This document shows positions 39,065-50,699 of a stretch of DNA of 64,000 bases, piece after piece. The notes beneath the pieces were generated by a model. The model was not told where the DNA came from, did no database searches, and saw only the letters and a list, made by a program, of their open reading frames with translations. How positions within the stretch are numbered: position 1 is the first letter of the stretch; every line of letters begins with the position of its first letter. This DNA is from Lethocerus indicus (taxonomy: Eukaryota > Arthropoda > Insecta > Hemiptera > Belostomatidae), in NCBI GenBank assembly GCA_019843655.1, contig JACDQD010000002.1, forward strand, positions 5,652,585 to 5,716,584, given 5' to 3'. The translations under genes were made by a program, and so were the position numbers.

Positions 39065-41180
39065 AAAGCTTCAATGAAAAATAATTATAAAAAATCATAT
39101 GTGTGTAACCCGGTTCTACTATTACGAAACTCGAACATTCAAATTTGTTTTTATCTTATTCGCTTATCAAATACGATTGAACTGGGAAAGGGATTCTGAC
39201 ATTGGAATAAGATCAAAAAACAGGAATAGTCCAGACAGAGTGTTGGGATGTCGAATAAAAATCTTTTCGTGTTCTTCTGATTGCTTGTGTACAGTCAGCA
39301 TCATTGCTTCATAGCGCAAAATGATATCAGAGATAGGTCAGATAACTGTGTGGCTGTTGTGTTCGTCGAACTAGCTGGTTTATCTGGCTTGTGTCAGTCA
39401 GCACGAGCCAGGGCCATGGTGCTAGATGGTTTCACAGCCCCGCCACGGGCCCCTAACACGCCAATTTTTCAACCACCTTCGCTGGACTAAGTCACTAACT
39501 GGCAAGGCATTCATTCAATGACTATCTGTTCTGTCCAATAAAAACATTCCAACTTTTATTACATCCAACTGTATACGTCCTAATTCGGTTTTTCCTGTGT
39601 TCTGCATTCATTAATTTATGTCTTCCTCCCCCCTCCATATCGGTAACAAGTGTCCTTTATTTTCTTCTAAATAAATCGAATTAGTGACAGCTTCATTACA
39701 GAAAAGTTAGTTATAGTCACAATTTATCGAATAGGTACAGATAAAACACGTTATCATTGTTAGCTATGAAGATCCTATTTTGCCTCCCTCCAACTTAATA
39801 GGACCAATAAAGATCAAGCCACCTTTCTACAACACAATCCTCTCAGAAACTGGTTTCTCTTTCTCCCTTTCACTTTCCCTTTCCCCCTTCAGGTTCCATT
39901 TCTGCACAGCCTACTTTTTGAGACCCTGCGCAAAACCCTACACTCGGTCCGTCCTAGTGGTCCTCCTTCGTCGTGGACTCACCCACACAGCGAGGACGGT
40001 TACAACAGACAATAGGAGGATCGGCTTCACCATTGTCAGCCTTTCCCCCCAATTGAACTTTCTTCCTTTTCTCGAACTTTTCCGAAATGCCCACATACAC
40101 CCTACTCACAATTCCTGCACTTTATACTTTCTTAAAACACCGTAAACGAAGGAAATATCATATTGTGATAAAGAAAGCGGATTTTGAACGGACCATCCAT
40201 TGAAATGCACATACAGTAAATTAGTGCAGGACTAGCTCACTCGGACGACTGTTTTGAAGGATAAACAGCATGTAAAGCGGGAAATATAACCAGAACAGAT
40301 TACAAGGAATTACGATTCTCGGAGCACCCAAATTATAAATGAATTAGGACAGGCTCCCGGGAGAGGAGGTCTGAGGAGAAAATTGAGCAGAGTAAACACA
40401 GAAATATAGGTTGGGTCGCCCCCCAAACCCAAACCCCATCAGAAAAACAAACTGAACACTATTTTTTTTTGGCTTCAAATTGAATTTACCTGACAAACAT
40501 AGAAAATGAATAGTGATCGATGAAATAGAAAATGAAGAATTAGAATTTCAGAAAATACGATTTCGAATTGAAGACTATCAAGCAATGAACATAGAACAGC
40601 TCAATGTACTAAACTGAATTTAATGAATACAAGGCAGCGGGACACAGTATAATAGTTTTATCACAATTAAACCATTTCATTATATCAGCTCTTTGGTATT
40701 CATCAATACCGGTATTCCGCAAACAAATAATTTACGAAACTATTTTTTAATTGATGCTCCAACGTTAGTATGCGTATTATATCTAACCCCTATACATAGT
40801 AAAAATTCAGGACATTATTCCGGTAAGAATTAAAGAAGAATGTGCTGCAAATAACGCAGATTTCTTTCCTCCCGGTTAGACAAGTGCGGATCTTGAGAGA
40901 AGGGCCTAGCCCATGTTCAGATATGGAGTTATGTTTCAAGACCGGTCGAGCAGCACCACTTTGATCTTTTTCTTTGGTTTTGTTTTCCTATTTTTTTACG
41001 CTTTTTACCATCTCCTGTGTCCTTTATAAAACGTCTCGTCTTTAAAACTGCGAGGAGACTGGTGGAACCCCGAGGCGGCCAACTAACAGCCCTATAACGC
41101 CGGAGAGGTCTTCAACTATTCAGTAGGCACGAGCGTCGAGGAGGACCCCCCCGACCCCGGAAAATAGAAAATGCGGCCAG

Positions 41181-41252
41181 AGTGAGAGAGAAAGAGAAAG
41201 AAAGAAAGAAAGAAAGAAAGAGCGAGAGAGAGAGAGAGAGTGAGAGGGAAAG
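41181..41252. repeat. (GAAA)n / (GA)n compound microsatellite
   Basis: GAGAGA, then several GAAA units, then a GA run and TGAGAGGG. It is purine-only on the plus strand apart from a few breaks. Confidence 0.93.
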
Positions 41253-43156
41253 GGGTCATGAAAAATTAGCCCCTCGAGTGTTTGTGGAATTGAAAAGACT
41301 CAAATCCAGGATTTAATTTGACGACACTCGACTTACAGTTTCCCCAGCGTAATTTCATTAATCGCTTAATCACTGCCTTGAGTATTCAGTTAATGATATT
41401 CATTTCTTGTTATTTTTTGCAACGCTCACTGAACTCCCGTGGGATGGCGATTAGCCCGTTTAAGAGCGACGGTATTTTGAATTTGAAGATATAAATGTTT
41501 TCAGACAAAACATTTTTGGTTTATTTTTGGTAAAAATTCCATAAGTATGTAATCCGAACTAAATTAAATGGTGTAGTATACGGCCCACAGCTATGAAGGT
41601 ATGTAATATTAGATAGCGAGTAAGAAAGTAACGTCACGAGAGTTCACGGCGGATGAGTTTACTATACAAAGGGAATGTGACACTCTGATAAGTGCAAGAA
41701 TCAGAAACATGACACTCAACTGAAAGGGAAAGCTGTTTTACATAACATTTACGCAGAAGAATTCGTAGGACCAAGTCTCCAAGTACGCAATGAAGTTTTA
41801 TAAAATTTCCCAACACTGTTGGATGTTACAGATTTTGAAATAAATTGCACTTCCGTGCTCATAATTATTGAAAAATATCTCTTTTGATACTTTTCATTTC
41901 ACTACCTCTCAACGACCAATAAAACAATGGTGGGAATCATCAATTTAGATAAAATTATTTGGGAACTATGGACAGAGGAAATAATTATTATTTGTAAGGT
42001 CTCTATAATATTAATAATACCATAACTAAAGTTCAATAACCGTAATACAATAGGGATAATTTTCAATCTCTTCTGAAGTGTGTGTTAAATCGAACAGAGC
42101 CTCAAATAAGGTAATCGGAATGAACAAGACAAGAACGGAGCTCAATTTCTAAAGTGGCGAAGCTCTGCGGTAGTCTTTATTAGCGTGAAACTCAAATAGA
42201 ATGAGAGAAAAGGAATGAGCCTGAATGGGACAATTAGAAACTCCGAGTCGGGGAAACTGGAAATCTTAAAGAGGAAGAATAGATCCAGTTATGCTAATGA
42301 TTGAATATAAAAGAGGCCCTTACATAAATACCTGGCGTTAATAATTAACCTAATTATAATGAATTTCGAGATTTTAGGGTGTCCGAAAAGAAATGGATAG
42401 TGAGATCAACCGTTGTTTTCTTTGGAGAAAGTTAAGCGCTTAGAAGGTCGACTTACATTATATTACATATATTAGGCGCTGAAAGTAGTTGATTAATCAT
42501 TAAGCTAACTAATTTTCTCTTCACAACTACACACACTTGTACACATAGCAAATCCTATACAGGTTCTAGTAGTTTCCATGTATTACCACTAATTCAATTA
42601 TAACTAATTCAAACACTAGATTGTGACAAACCCTCAAACCTTTTTTTTCAGTTAACGTCTGGTGGTCCCGGAAGGAAATTATACTATTATGTGTAACGAT
42701 AGGTTCCGCGAGTTATGCTACAGGTTATTAAAACGCTCCTATACCCGTGACGCGTGCACGACTCAATTCTGGGCCAACGAGCGAAACCGATAAACTGGGG
42801 TGTAAATGGTAAATGGCGGAAATAATTCACGGTCGAACAATATGGCGGGCGGTTCTTCACTCGGGACAGACACATAAACTACCATCAGAGCCGGGTTATA
42901 TATTGCCAATTCTATGCGGCTACTGCATTATGACGGATGCGGCCCGACCCCGCGCGTTCGACCGCCGTCCCGACTAAACTCTACACCCTGTTCCTGTATC
43001 GCATTTCGGTTGTCGAAAATGAACAGCACCCACAATAAGAAAAACGGATAACTTCCTGGGAAAAGTGTTGCTGAATAGAATCGGTCAAGCACACATAAAC
43101 ATCATTCCAAATTTCATTAGTCATTCTTGAGGCTCCATTTTGGCGCTTCTGCCAAA

Positions 43157-43158
<2 letters not shown>

Positions 43159-43203
<45 letters not shown>

Positions 43204-43224
43204 ATATATGTACATATATGTATA
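43159..43224. repeat. (AT)n microsatellite with degenerate right edge
   Basis: A TA run of about 42 bp to 43201, then ATATG/TACAT variants to about 43224. Confidence 0.95.
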
Positions 43225-43749
43225 CAGATACCCACAGAAAATAGTATAAAAATAACGCATAGGGCAAATAGAAATAAACATGTCGAATCAGAACAATGAT
43301 TCCATGAGATGGCGAAAGAGCCAAGCCCACAAGATAAAGGCCAGGTGATAATGCCAGTCATTAATTTATAGTTGGCGGAGATCTCCAAAACATATTGACT
43401 ATTGAGCCATATCTAAACTTTCAGGTACGATCATACATGAATTAAGCTACAATAAATATTACACCATGATATAAATAATAATATATAATTTAGACCACTG
43501 TATGCTTTTCAACTAATGTTTGTATACGGTTAACCCTATTATATAATAGAGTTACGTCAATTTATTTTTCCTTATTACACTTGGTACGAGCAAAGTTATA
43601 ATGAAAAGTAAAAAAAACACCGAGTAAATTTAGAGTTCGTCGGTTTTGAAACTAAAATTTAGGAAAACCAGAAGCTCCGGGAAAAACCCGCGAAAAAGGA
43701 GCCGCTTTATAGAAACAACGGTATGGCCGAATTAAAATTCACAAATTCA

Positions 43750-44256
43750 TTAAAACTGTTCCATTTCCGAAACGGGAATTCGTGGCGGCTCCCGGAAAAT
43801 AGGAGGCGGTGAACCTTTCGTTAGGTGAGAGGGAGTGAGAGAGATAGAAAGGAGAGAGGCAGAGGGAGAGAGAGAGAGAGATAAACAGAGTGGGGGGGGG
43901 GGGGCCAGAGCTCGAGGAGAGAGGACTGCTCTTTGAAAAGTTCTGAGTCTATTTAAAGCCGAATTACTTAGCGAGGCTAGCAAAGTCGCAAAGTTGTTCA
44001 ACTCCCGGCTCTGAAACTTGTTCCCAGAGGCCTGGCTGAAATTCCGCCCTGGCCAACAAACGGCACAATGTTCAGGGAAACGACCCCACCCCGCCGCCAA
44101 CAACACACACACACGAGATTGTATAACTGAACGAAATGCGGAAGCTCGATAAAAAATTGGCCAACTCCAATAACATATGTGGGAAGAAGGACAAGTCGAA
44201 TCGGTACCATTGTCAGACGCTACACAGCTGCAGCTCAGTAATATCAAACTTGCCAA
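43750..44256 (-). other. 168-codon open frame through GA/G13 repeats (probably spurious)
   Basis: The longest open frame in the window. Its C-terminal third is encoded by the GA-rich tract and poly-G run (PPPPLCLSLSLSPS), which inflates length. The N-terminal part has Cys/Trp-rich sequence without a known domain. The region 43740-44330 is GC-richer and purine-biased, which could suit a promoter-proximal region, but no initiator, exon or splice pattern can be defended. Confidence 0.12.
43826..43904. repeat. GA-rich tract ending in a 13-G run
   Basis: GTGAGAGGGAGTGAGAGAGA-type sequence leads into a pure GA run, a short AT-containing break and a run of 13 G (43892-43904). The G run is prone to sequencing and assembly slippage. 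Confidence 0.9.
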
Positions 44257-44340
44257 GTTCTCTTAGAGAAATCATTCAGCTGTCAACGAAATTCCCCGAA
44301 GTCGAACACTACAGCAACAGTTAATTGTTACGATTTAATG

Positions 44341-46530
44341 TCGTTTTAATTTGGCAAGAAGTGTTTTCTTCGTTCTTATACAATAGTGAACTCGATAGGA
44401 GTTTTGTACATTATTTGAATTCAGCGCCGTAAAACAGCTCGGATAGTAATAGGAGTTGAAATCAGATTCTTCTGCAGGATTTAATAAATATAGTTCAAGA
44501 ACCTAAACGTGACTTTCCGTATGGACAGACGCCAGTTTATAAATTGTTAACGGTACAGTGAAGCTTTCCTCATTTGCTGTAGGCCGCGCATACATGCTCT
44601 GAAGCCTCGTTCAATGGCCGGGGAATAAAATTAATTTGACAGAGGGTGCATAACTCCAATAAATTACCGATTATATTTATCGACTGTACGTCCGCCGCAG
44701 GGATACATACAAGCCGAAAACAAATTGAGTTAGACCACCGCCAACACAACGGGGCAAGCATGTGGTGTCGGCACAACTAATTCAATACTGAATTACCGTG
44801 CTTTTCCAAACCACCTTCAACAGCTTTCCATAAATTCGAATTAATTCTCATAAAATTAAAAAAGGAAGTGCCCATTTTGGAGAGTATGCAAATCATGGTA
44901 TAATCTCAAATCGAATTTGACCGTCAAAACGGCAACGCCGTATAAAAGTGGGACTCCTGACAATTGTTAACAATCAAGAATTTGAAAAAACACATATTGG
45001 GACTAACACACTCCTGGGAATTTTCATTAGTTCGGAATATGCGGGACTCATATGCATTGTTGCTTAATTGTTTATATTATTGATTATTATTGTTCTTATA
45101 AGTTTATTTCAATTTTTATTAGGCTGACAATTTTGTGGTTTCAGTTTTGACGAACTGGACGAAGAGTATAAGAGCTCACTTTCTTATTTGTTATGATGAA
45201 TTTGAATGCTAACATCCGGAACTTGTTACGAGTGGAACTCCAAACACGGAGAAAGCGGTAATGAGTTGAAATCGTCGTTATAAGAGCGGTTATTTTGTTT
45301 GGTGAGTGGAATCATTAATGAAGGGGCGGGAGGATGCCGTGAGTTTATTCGGGGGTCAACTGAGGCCGTGTCGGGCGCCGGACTCTCTCCACCAAACCGC
45401 TCTCCGATTTCAAATTAAACCTCAAAATTGGAAAGGATTTCAAACAATTAAGATTTTTTAAAATACTCTGTTCTTTTTTTAACGAAAATAAATTTAAAAA
45501 ATTGGAGAAAGTTGCACATGAGAAAAAAGTGCAGGGGGCGAAGTTGAACCAAGGATAGAGCTTACTAAATTCAGCGCAAAATTTTTAATTGAAAGAAAGT
45601 AGATCCGCCACCGGTATTATAAGCGATGGTATTTACATAAAATCTAGACAAACTCCAAAATAATTGTATTCCTTGTGCCCGTCCTAAAACCCATACCGAG
45701 GTTGAAGATTTGAGAACTACTAATGAAATAACCTAAGGGATTTATGGGTCCCGATGGCTTGAATGATTATAATTATGTTTAGAACAATGAAAATTTATAT
45801 AGTTCTACAACGGAATGTTCTTTATTAAATAAACATAAAATTTAAATAATAAACATATAATAAATAAATATTAAAATAATAAAATAAACATTAAATAAAC
45901 AATATTCCTTCGATATAAAAAAATGCTATTCAAATTTCTACAAGGAATTAGCTTTATAAATAAAGCAAGAGATGAGCAGCATGTTTCAACCTTAATTTTG
46001 AAAAACAATACATGCATTATACTAACGGAACCAGATTCACAGTCGCGATCAGACAAACAGGACGGACGCAGGGTGCAGGGCGAAAACAATTTATTCAGGG
46101 GATAGTTCAATTCGGCCCGAAAGGAAGGAAATGGCCAGCTCCAAGAAGGGATCATGTGCTAGACAAGACTGAGGAAACGCATCCGCCCCATAGCCACCCC
46201 AATTTGGAATACAAAACAGTTCTTTTTCGCTCCCGGCTCGACAATGGGCATTGTCTCCGAATAGGAGGAGAACAGCAATTAATAGATGCCACAACCCATC
46301 GGGAACTCATTGTATTTTAATACTGACCACAATGGAAAAACTTTCGAGACGACAGTGTTTAACGATTCTTTAATTCCGCTATAATTATTTCTAATGAGTT
46401 TCAATTCATTGTCAACCGGCTTAAGTACCGAAATTACGAATACGAATTCCACTCATAAAGCAAGGGGCATAATAAGCAACGATTATTCTATTAAATAATA
46501 TCTCAGAGAGCCGAAAACCAATTTTTTGAG
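44341..46530. other. spacer
   Basis: A GC-rich patch at 45320-45420 and the A/T tract at 45822. The 102-residue plus frame 46012-46320 has no recognised family. Confidence 0.5.
45822..45906. repeat. AT-rich tract with four ATAAACA units
   Basis: A low-complexity A/T tract in which AATAAACA recurs four times (about 45826, 45847, 45883, 45895). ATAAACA matches the forkhead (RTAAAYA) consensus, but this composition makes such matches likely by chance. Confidence 0.7.
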
Positions 46531-46534
46531 ATTG

Positions 46535-46550
46535 AAACCTGAAACGTTAA
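46535..46550. repeat. left 16-bp direct repeat (putative target-site duplication)
   Basis: It is identical to 46756-46771 and directly abuts the left inverted repeat of the 205-bp insertion. Perfect identity implies a recent event or chance preservation. Confidence 0.7.
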
Positions 46551-46755
46551 CTGTAGGTTCGTGATGTTTCTGTTTCCTCTCGCTGGTTTGGTCTTTTGCT
46601 AGACCGGTTTCGGCTGCTCGCCATCTTCAGTAGCAGTGTTAGTCACTGTCAGCACTTTGGATGTTTTTTGGGCATCCTCACTGCACTGAGAGGAGACAGA
46701 AACATCACGAGCCTACAGGATTCCAACCCCTCGCAGACCACAAAACAGGTATATT
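46551..46755 (-). mobile_element. 205-bp non-autonomous insertion with inverted repeats and 16-bp direct-repeat flanks
   Basis: A 205-bp block sits exactly between two identical 16-bp direct repeats (AAACCTGAAACGTTAA at 46535-46550 and 46756-46771), which look like a target-site duplication. Inside, 46551-46581 and 46688-46718 are inverted repeats of 31 bp matching at 29 positions, so a transcript would fold into a long hairpin. The loop side carries the dispersed GGTTTCGGC core (46597-46635). To the right of the inverted repeat lies a 37-bp tail containing ATTCCAACCCCTCGCAGACC, which recurs in diverged form near 13131. The long duplication argues for target-primed (LINE/Penelope-type) mobilisation rather than a DNA-transposon MITE, though the palindrome is MITE-like. 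No coding capacity. The orientation is assigned from the hammerhead-like motif, which reads on the minus strand. Confidence 0.75.
46597..46635 (-). ncRNA. hammerhead-ribozyme-like motif (best copy)
   Basis: Read on the minus strand: UGCUA, then CUGAAGA, then 12 nt, then GAAAC, CG, GUC, UAGCA. UGCUA pairs with UAGCA (5 bp, helix I). CUGAAGA and GAAA match the hammerhead core (CUGANGA...GAAA). The 12-nt segment can form GGC/GCC (helix II, with an extra U). The AC..GU pairs around CG make a 2-bp helix III, followed by a GUC cleavage triplet; ACCGGU is self-complementary, so a dimer could form a better helix III. Predicted cleavage would be after the C complementary to 46602. Weak points are the imperfect first pair of helix II and the very short helix III. 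The topology is that of type I hammerheads; activity is not shown. Confidence 0.38.
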
Positions 46756-46771
46756 AAACCTGAAACGTTAA
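46756..46771. repeat. right 16-bp direct repeat (putative target-site duplication)
   Basis: It is identical to 46535-46550. It lies 37 bp beyond the right inverted repeat, so the mobile unit seems to include a short tail outside its palindrome. Confidence 0.7.
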
Positions 46772-46873
46772 GTTTACTGAGAGATACATTATTAGAGATA
46801 ATTTATAAGAATAAAATTCATTAAGCGAGTGGATACAGAAAAGCGCAACGATTAAAATGCGTGGAAGAATCTT

Positions 46874-46875
<2 letters not shown>

Positions 46876-46926
<51 letters not shown>

Positions 46927-46930
46927 CATA
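46876..46930. repeat. (AT)n microsatellite ending in (TACA)n
   Basis: An AT run of about 46 bp followed by TACATACATA. It lies 100 bp to the right of the 46.55-kb insertion and is not part of it. Confidence 0.95.
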
Positions 46931-46934
46931 ACGT

Positions 46935-49900
46935 ATTTCTTTTCATTACACATCTTTTTTGTACATACAAAATACCCTAAATCCTTATTCTAAATAATTA
47001 CATTAATTCAACCTTACACATAAGACACTTAGGAAACTGCGAAAGTTAGTAGAAAAAATAACAGGAAACAAAATGTGAGCGAGGAGCCTACCGTTACAAC
47101 ACGGGTGTTTAGGTGAACTGGCAACAGCCAGAGGAAGACATGGGCTCGTAAAAATGTATAATGTATGCGGAAGAGCCCAGGCAACAGCAAAAAAGGGCGA
47201 CCGACCATGCAATTCCACCCCTACGACGGTATACACCCGCCACCCCTTGTTCTCCAATTGCCAAATCAGAACGCCTTTACAACAAACGTAAATAAATCAC
47301 TCCTTGAGTACCATCATATCCATATACGGTAATATGACGTAAATAAATAAAATATTATGACTCGGTCCTCGTACTTCAAAAGAATGTATAGAACTCGATT
47401 TTTCTGGTTTCCGTTTAGTAATTAGAAAGGGGGTAAAATTCAATTTCAGAATTGTTTAAAAATAGCAGGTGTTGTCAAACTGCTAAAAATAAGATTTCTG
47501 TAGAATAATAATGTCGTTGTACTGTGGGAACCGGGTCCGAACGGATTCGGTTCATTGAACATAGGACGAGGGACCTGCTGGCGGACCATTAGTGCGGCCC
47601 CAATCCGACCTTCACTTCCACGGATTTTTCAAAGGTTCTTTTCAAAGACTCGGTCGAACAACGAAAAAAAGACCACATACACACACACACAAGCGCGCAC
47701 GCTTAAGCTCATAAGAATAGTCTAGGGATAATAGGAGAGCCAGAATAATTCAAGACCGTAAAAAGTCTATTTCAGTCGGGAGGAGACAGGTTGATGGAAG
47801 AACAACAAAGTCCCCCCATTAAACAAGTCCGCTTTCTTCGGACCTTCAACTTATCTCATTAAACACTCAAGTAGTTTTTTGTTCTACTTCCAAGAATTCC
47901 AGTATTCAGAAAGGGGCTTGTAATGAAAAAGTAATAGACAGTTTTGATGGAACAGAATTGACATTTCACGAGCAATGAGATATTAGTCCGTAATTATGGC
48001 CCAATATTATTAAATTAATATTAGTTTAATATTTAATAAATTTTATAATGCACTGATCGTTCAAAGTGTTGAAGATAATTTAATTTTTGCGTCTTAAAAT
48101 TATTTATATCATTGCCTTTTTGAATAATTATTTTAACTCCCAATGATAGTGCAGTTTGTTTCAACTGCAATGATAATACAACAAAAATGTCGAGCAGAAC
48201 AACGTCCGGTAATTGATAAAACTTTCCAAGTGTCTTAGTGATAACTCTCATATGCAAGGCTTTCTGCTCCTCTTTCAATAATCACAACAACACGATCGAT
48301 TATTATAATATTTTCTTCGGTTTTAATGCGCCATGGTTTACTAGAATTTAGAAATTCGCTTGTTGGTTGCCCTTCCGTTTCAGGTACCCAAACGTTTTTC
48401 AAAAGGTTGTGCTGAAGAAGAAATCTAAACAGGATGTAATTGCGGTACTATTCAGGGACAAAACAGGGTAAGCTTAAGACAAATATGTGAAGAAAGCCTC
48501 ACAAAAGCAAGACGAAGTACGGAAATTAACGCTCTGAAAGCGTGCAAGAAGCCATAGGGTTCCCCCGCTTTACCAAATACAATTAGAGCACAGTTTTTTC
48601 ATAATCAATTTAAATAAATTACGAAATTACGGTAAGTTCGTTTTTTAAACGTCTGTCCATTTCCAGAGGAAAACAATATAAAATAATTGTTAAGCCCAGT
48701 CTCTAATTTTTGCCAAACATCAAAACACAACAGCCAAGTCGTAATCAATGAGTTAAGAAATAAGGGAGGGGGTAGCCCAAGAAGTAACACTCTCATATGA
48801 ATATATAGAATAATAATATTATTCGTGGATTAAAGTAATTACTAGAAACATTTTTCTTTAGAGGTCTGTTTTACTGACGCTAATTCCAATTAAACCACCC
48901 CCAAAATACGTCCCTAGTTTTAAGTGTGGGGAGGTAGCTGTTTTTTTAAAACAAGAGGTAGGCCCGTTTCTAAGACAAACCTTTCTTTCTTTGGGGGTCG
49001 GGTAGTTTCCGCGCAGTTTGGCTAGGGCTCCTTGGGGCGTGAACCCGGCCGGAGCCCGCTTCCATTCACCGGCCCTTCCACCTCCGGACCAGCCCTTTCA
49101 CAACAGTCAATTGCTCAACTCTACGCTTCATAACTCTTATTCCTCCTTCTGCACGTCCGGGTCCCTTTCAAATTTTCCCCAGCGAAAAATTGCGTTTGAC
49201 GGCGAGATCTTAGAAAAAAAATAATCGTAATTAACGAGATCTACGGTCTAGACTCTTTCCGTTAACTACTACACGTTCAGTAATTGTCCCAAATAAACCA
49301 CTGTGAATCCACAGCATACATAGTAACTGGCACCAATCACATCCATCCATAGCAGTACGCTTCCGGCACTATAAATGAGTTTCGGGCTGATATTGCAAGT
49401 AACGATATGCTCAACTGGGTCGTGATGTAACCAGTACAATCAGTTCCGCGTCAAACCACTGCGACCCGACTGTCCGGGGTTCCCTCTCTATACATCTACA
49501 TTCGAATACCATACCTATATGCTTCTAAGACACTGTGTACTGCCTTATAAAACCTTATTTCATTAGACAATCCAAATACGATGGATGTAAATCAGGACAG
49601 CGTGAATTTTGGCCCCAAGAGGATACTTAACTAAAAAGCAAACGAAAAAATATATAGTATGAGAATATATTTTATGGAAGATTCTCAACGCTAACTACTG
49701 TTATAACAGACTGCAATATTGGTTCACAATTTTAATTTCAGACCAATTAACTAAAACTAGTACGAAGTTACAGTATTTCAGTAAATGCAGAGAACAATAT
49801 GTGGGTGAGCAGAGAGGTAAGGATAAAACGAGGCGTATCAGTCAAGATACGTATGTAGTGGACGAAGAAGAAGTGGGTATTAGAGAGGAGCAGAGCGAGC

Positions 49901-50440
49901 TCCGATCCCTAATGTCCTCTTCTAATTAGTTCTTGAGTTAACTCCAATTGTGAGAGTGGTTCTAACGAGGGGCCTATATTTCCCAGGTGGGACGCGAAGA
50001 TTAAAACCGCGGTTCCTTCCCACCGGCCTGGCCACAAGTCTCTCACTACCGCGACTAGTCACCTGTCCCTGTTTAATGAACCGTCCAGGTACATAGCAAT
50101 CCCCCACGATGGGCCCCTATAAAACTGAACACTCTACTCTACTACTGCCAGAGAATGGAACCGGATGTACAGAGGAGTGTTACACGTATGATAATAAATA
50201 CAAAAATTGTAAATGCCATTAATTAAATTTGTTGTTCCAAATCTTTGTAAGTACCAATGTAAAGTAGTTATTAGTCTTTATTCAAGGACCTCGTTTTTAT
50301 TATACGTAATCAATTATTATTCTAGGTTCATCATACAGTGATTTCATAAATCATATTACTCATAAAATAATGCTCATTTTAATATAACAAGTTTTTCCAA
50401 GCGGCCTGTAAATAGGAAGATACCTTCTATTCGAGTAGTA
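46935..50440. other. spacer
   Basis: A (CA)n tract near 47690 and a GC-richer island at 48980-49210 with a 68-residue plus frame, no domain. Nothing else recognised. Confidence 0.5.
47684..47702. repeat. short (CA)n tract
   Basis: A CACACA run followed by GCGCGCAC-like alternating purine-pyrimidine sequence. Confidence 0.7.
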
Positions 50441-50620
50441 AGCGATTAAATTTTATTTTGGTTGTTACAGAAGAGCGCATCATTGAATGGATTAATTTAC
50501 GGTTCGCCTGGAAATGGCTGCCTTTTGCGGGGGCTATTGAGCAAAGCCCGCCACCGCCTGGACCGGACAAGCTTTCGGCAGCCGACTCCCGTCGTTATTT
50601 ATGACCCGAATACTTGAGAA

Positions 50621-50640
50621 TGATTAATGATCATTAATAT
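50621..50640. promoter_or_regulatory. homeodomain-like 16-bp palindrome
   Basis: ATTAATGATCATTAAT (50623-50638) is a perfect palindrome containing overlapping TGATTAAT (Exd/Hox-like) and ATTA cores. It sits beside a GC-richer block (50480-50600). TGATTAAT alone occurs by chance in this AT-rich window; the palindrome is what makes this instance stand out. Confidence 0.25.
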
Positions 50641-50699
50641 TAGTCCAGTTTTCGCACTCACTCGACCAGAGAGACCGCCATATTCCGACCACTGCATAC

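Larger units (their letters stand above)
38561..43740. other. spacer with repeats
   Basis: It contains the hairpin at 39041, a pyrimidine-rich patch at 39855-39895 inside a 121-residue Ser/Leu/Phe-biased frame (39780-40145), the GA tract at 41181, the palindrome TGATTAATCA at 42490 and (AT)n at 43159. No gene recognised. Confidence 0.5.

Noticed and set aside
42490..42499. Scattered TGATTAAT words (for example 11.8, 17.9, 38.4, 42.5, 55.5 and 61 kb) as Exd/Hox sites
   Set aside because: A rough expectation for this 8-mer in AT-rich DNA of this length is several occurrences, so the count is not informative.
46012..46320. 102-residue frame as a host gene
   Set aside because: No recognisable domain, overlapped by frames on the other strand, and no splice or promoter support.
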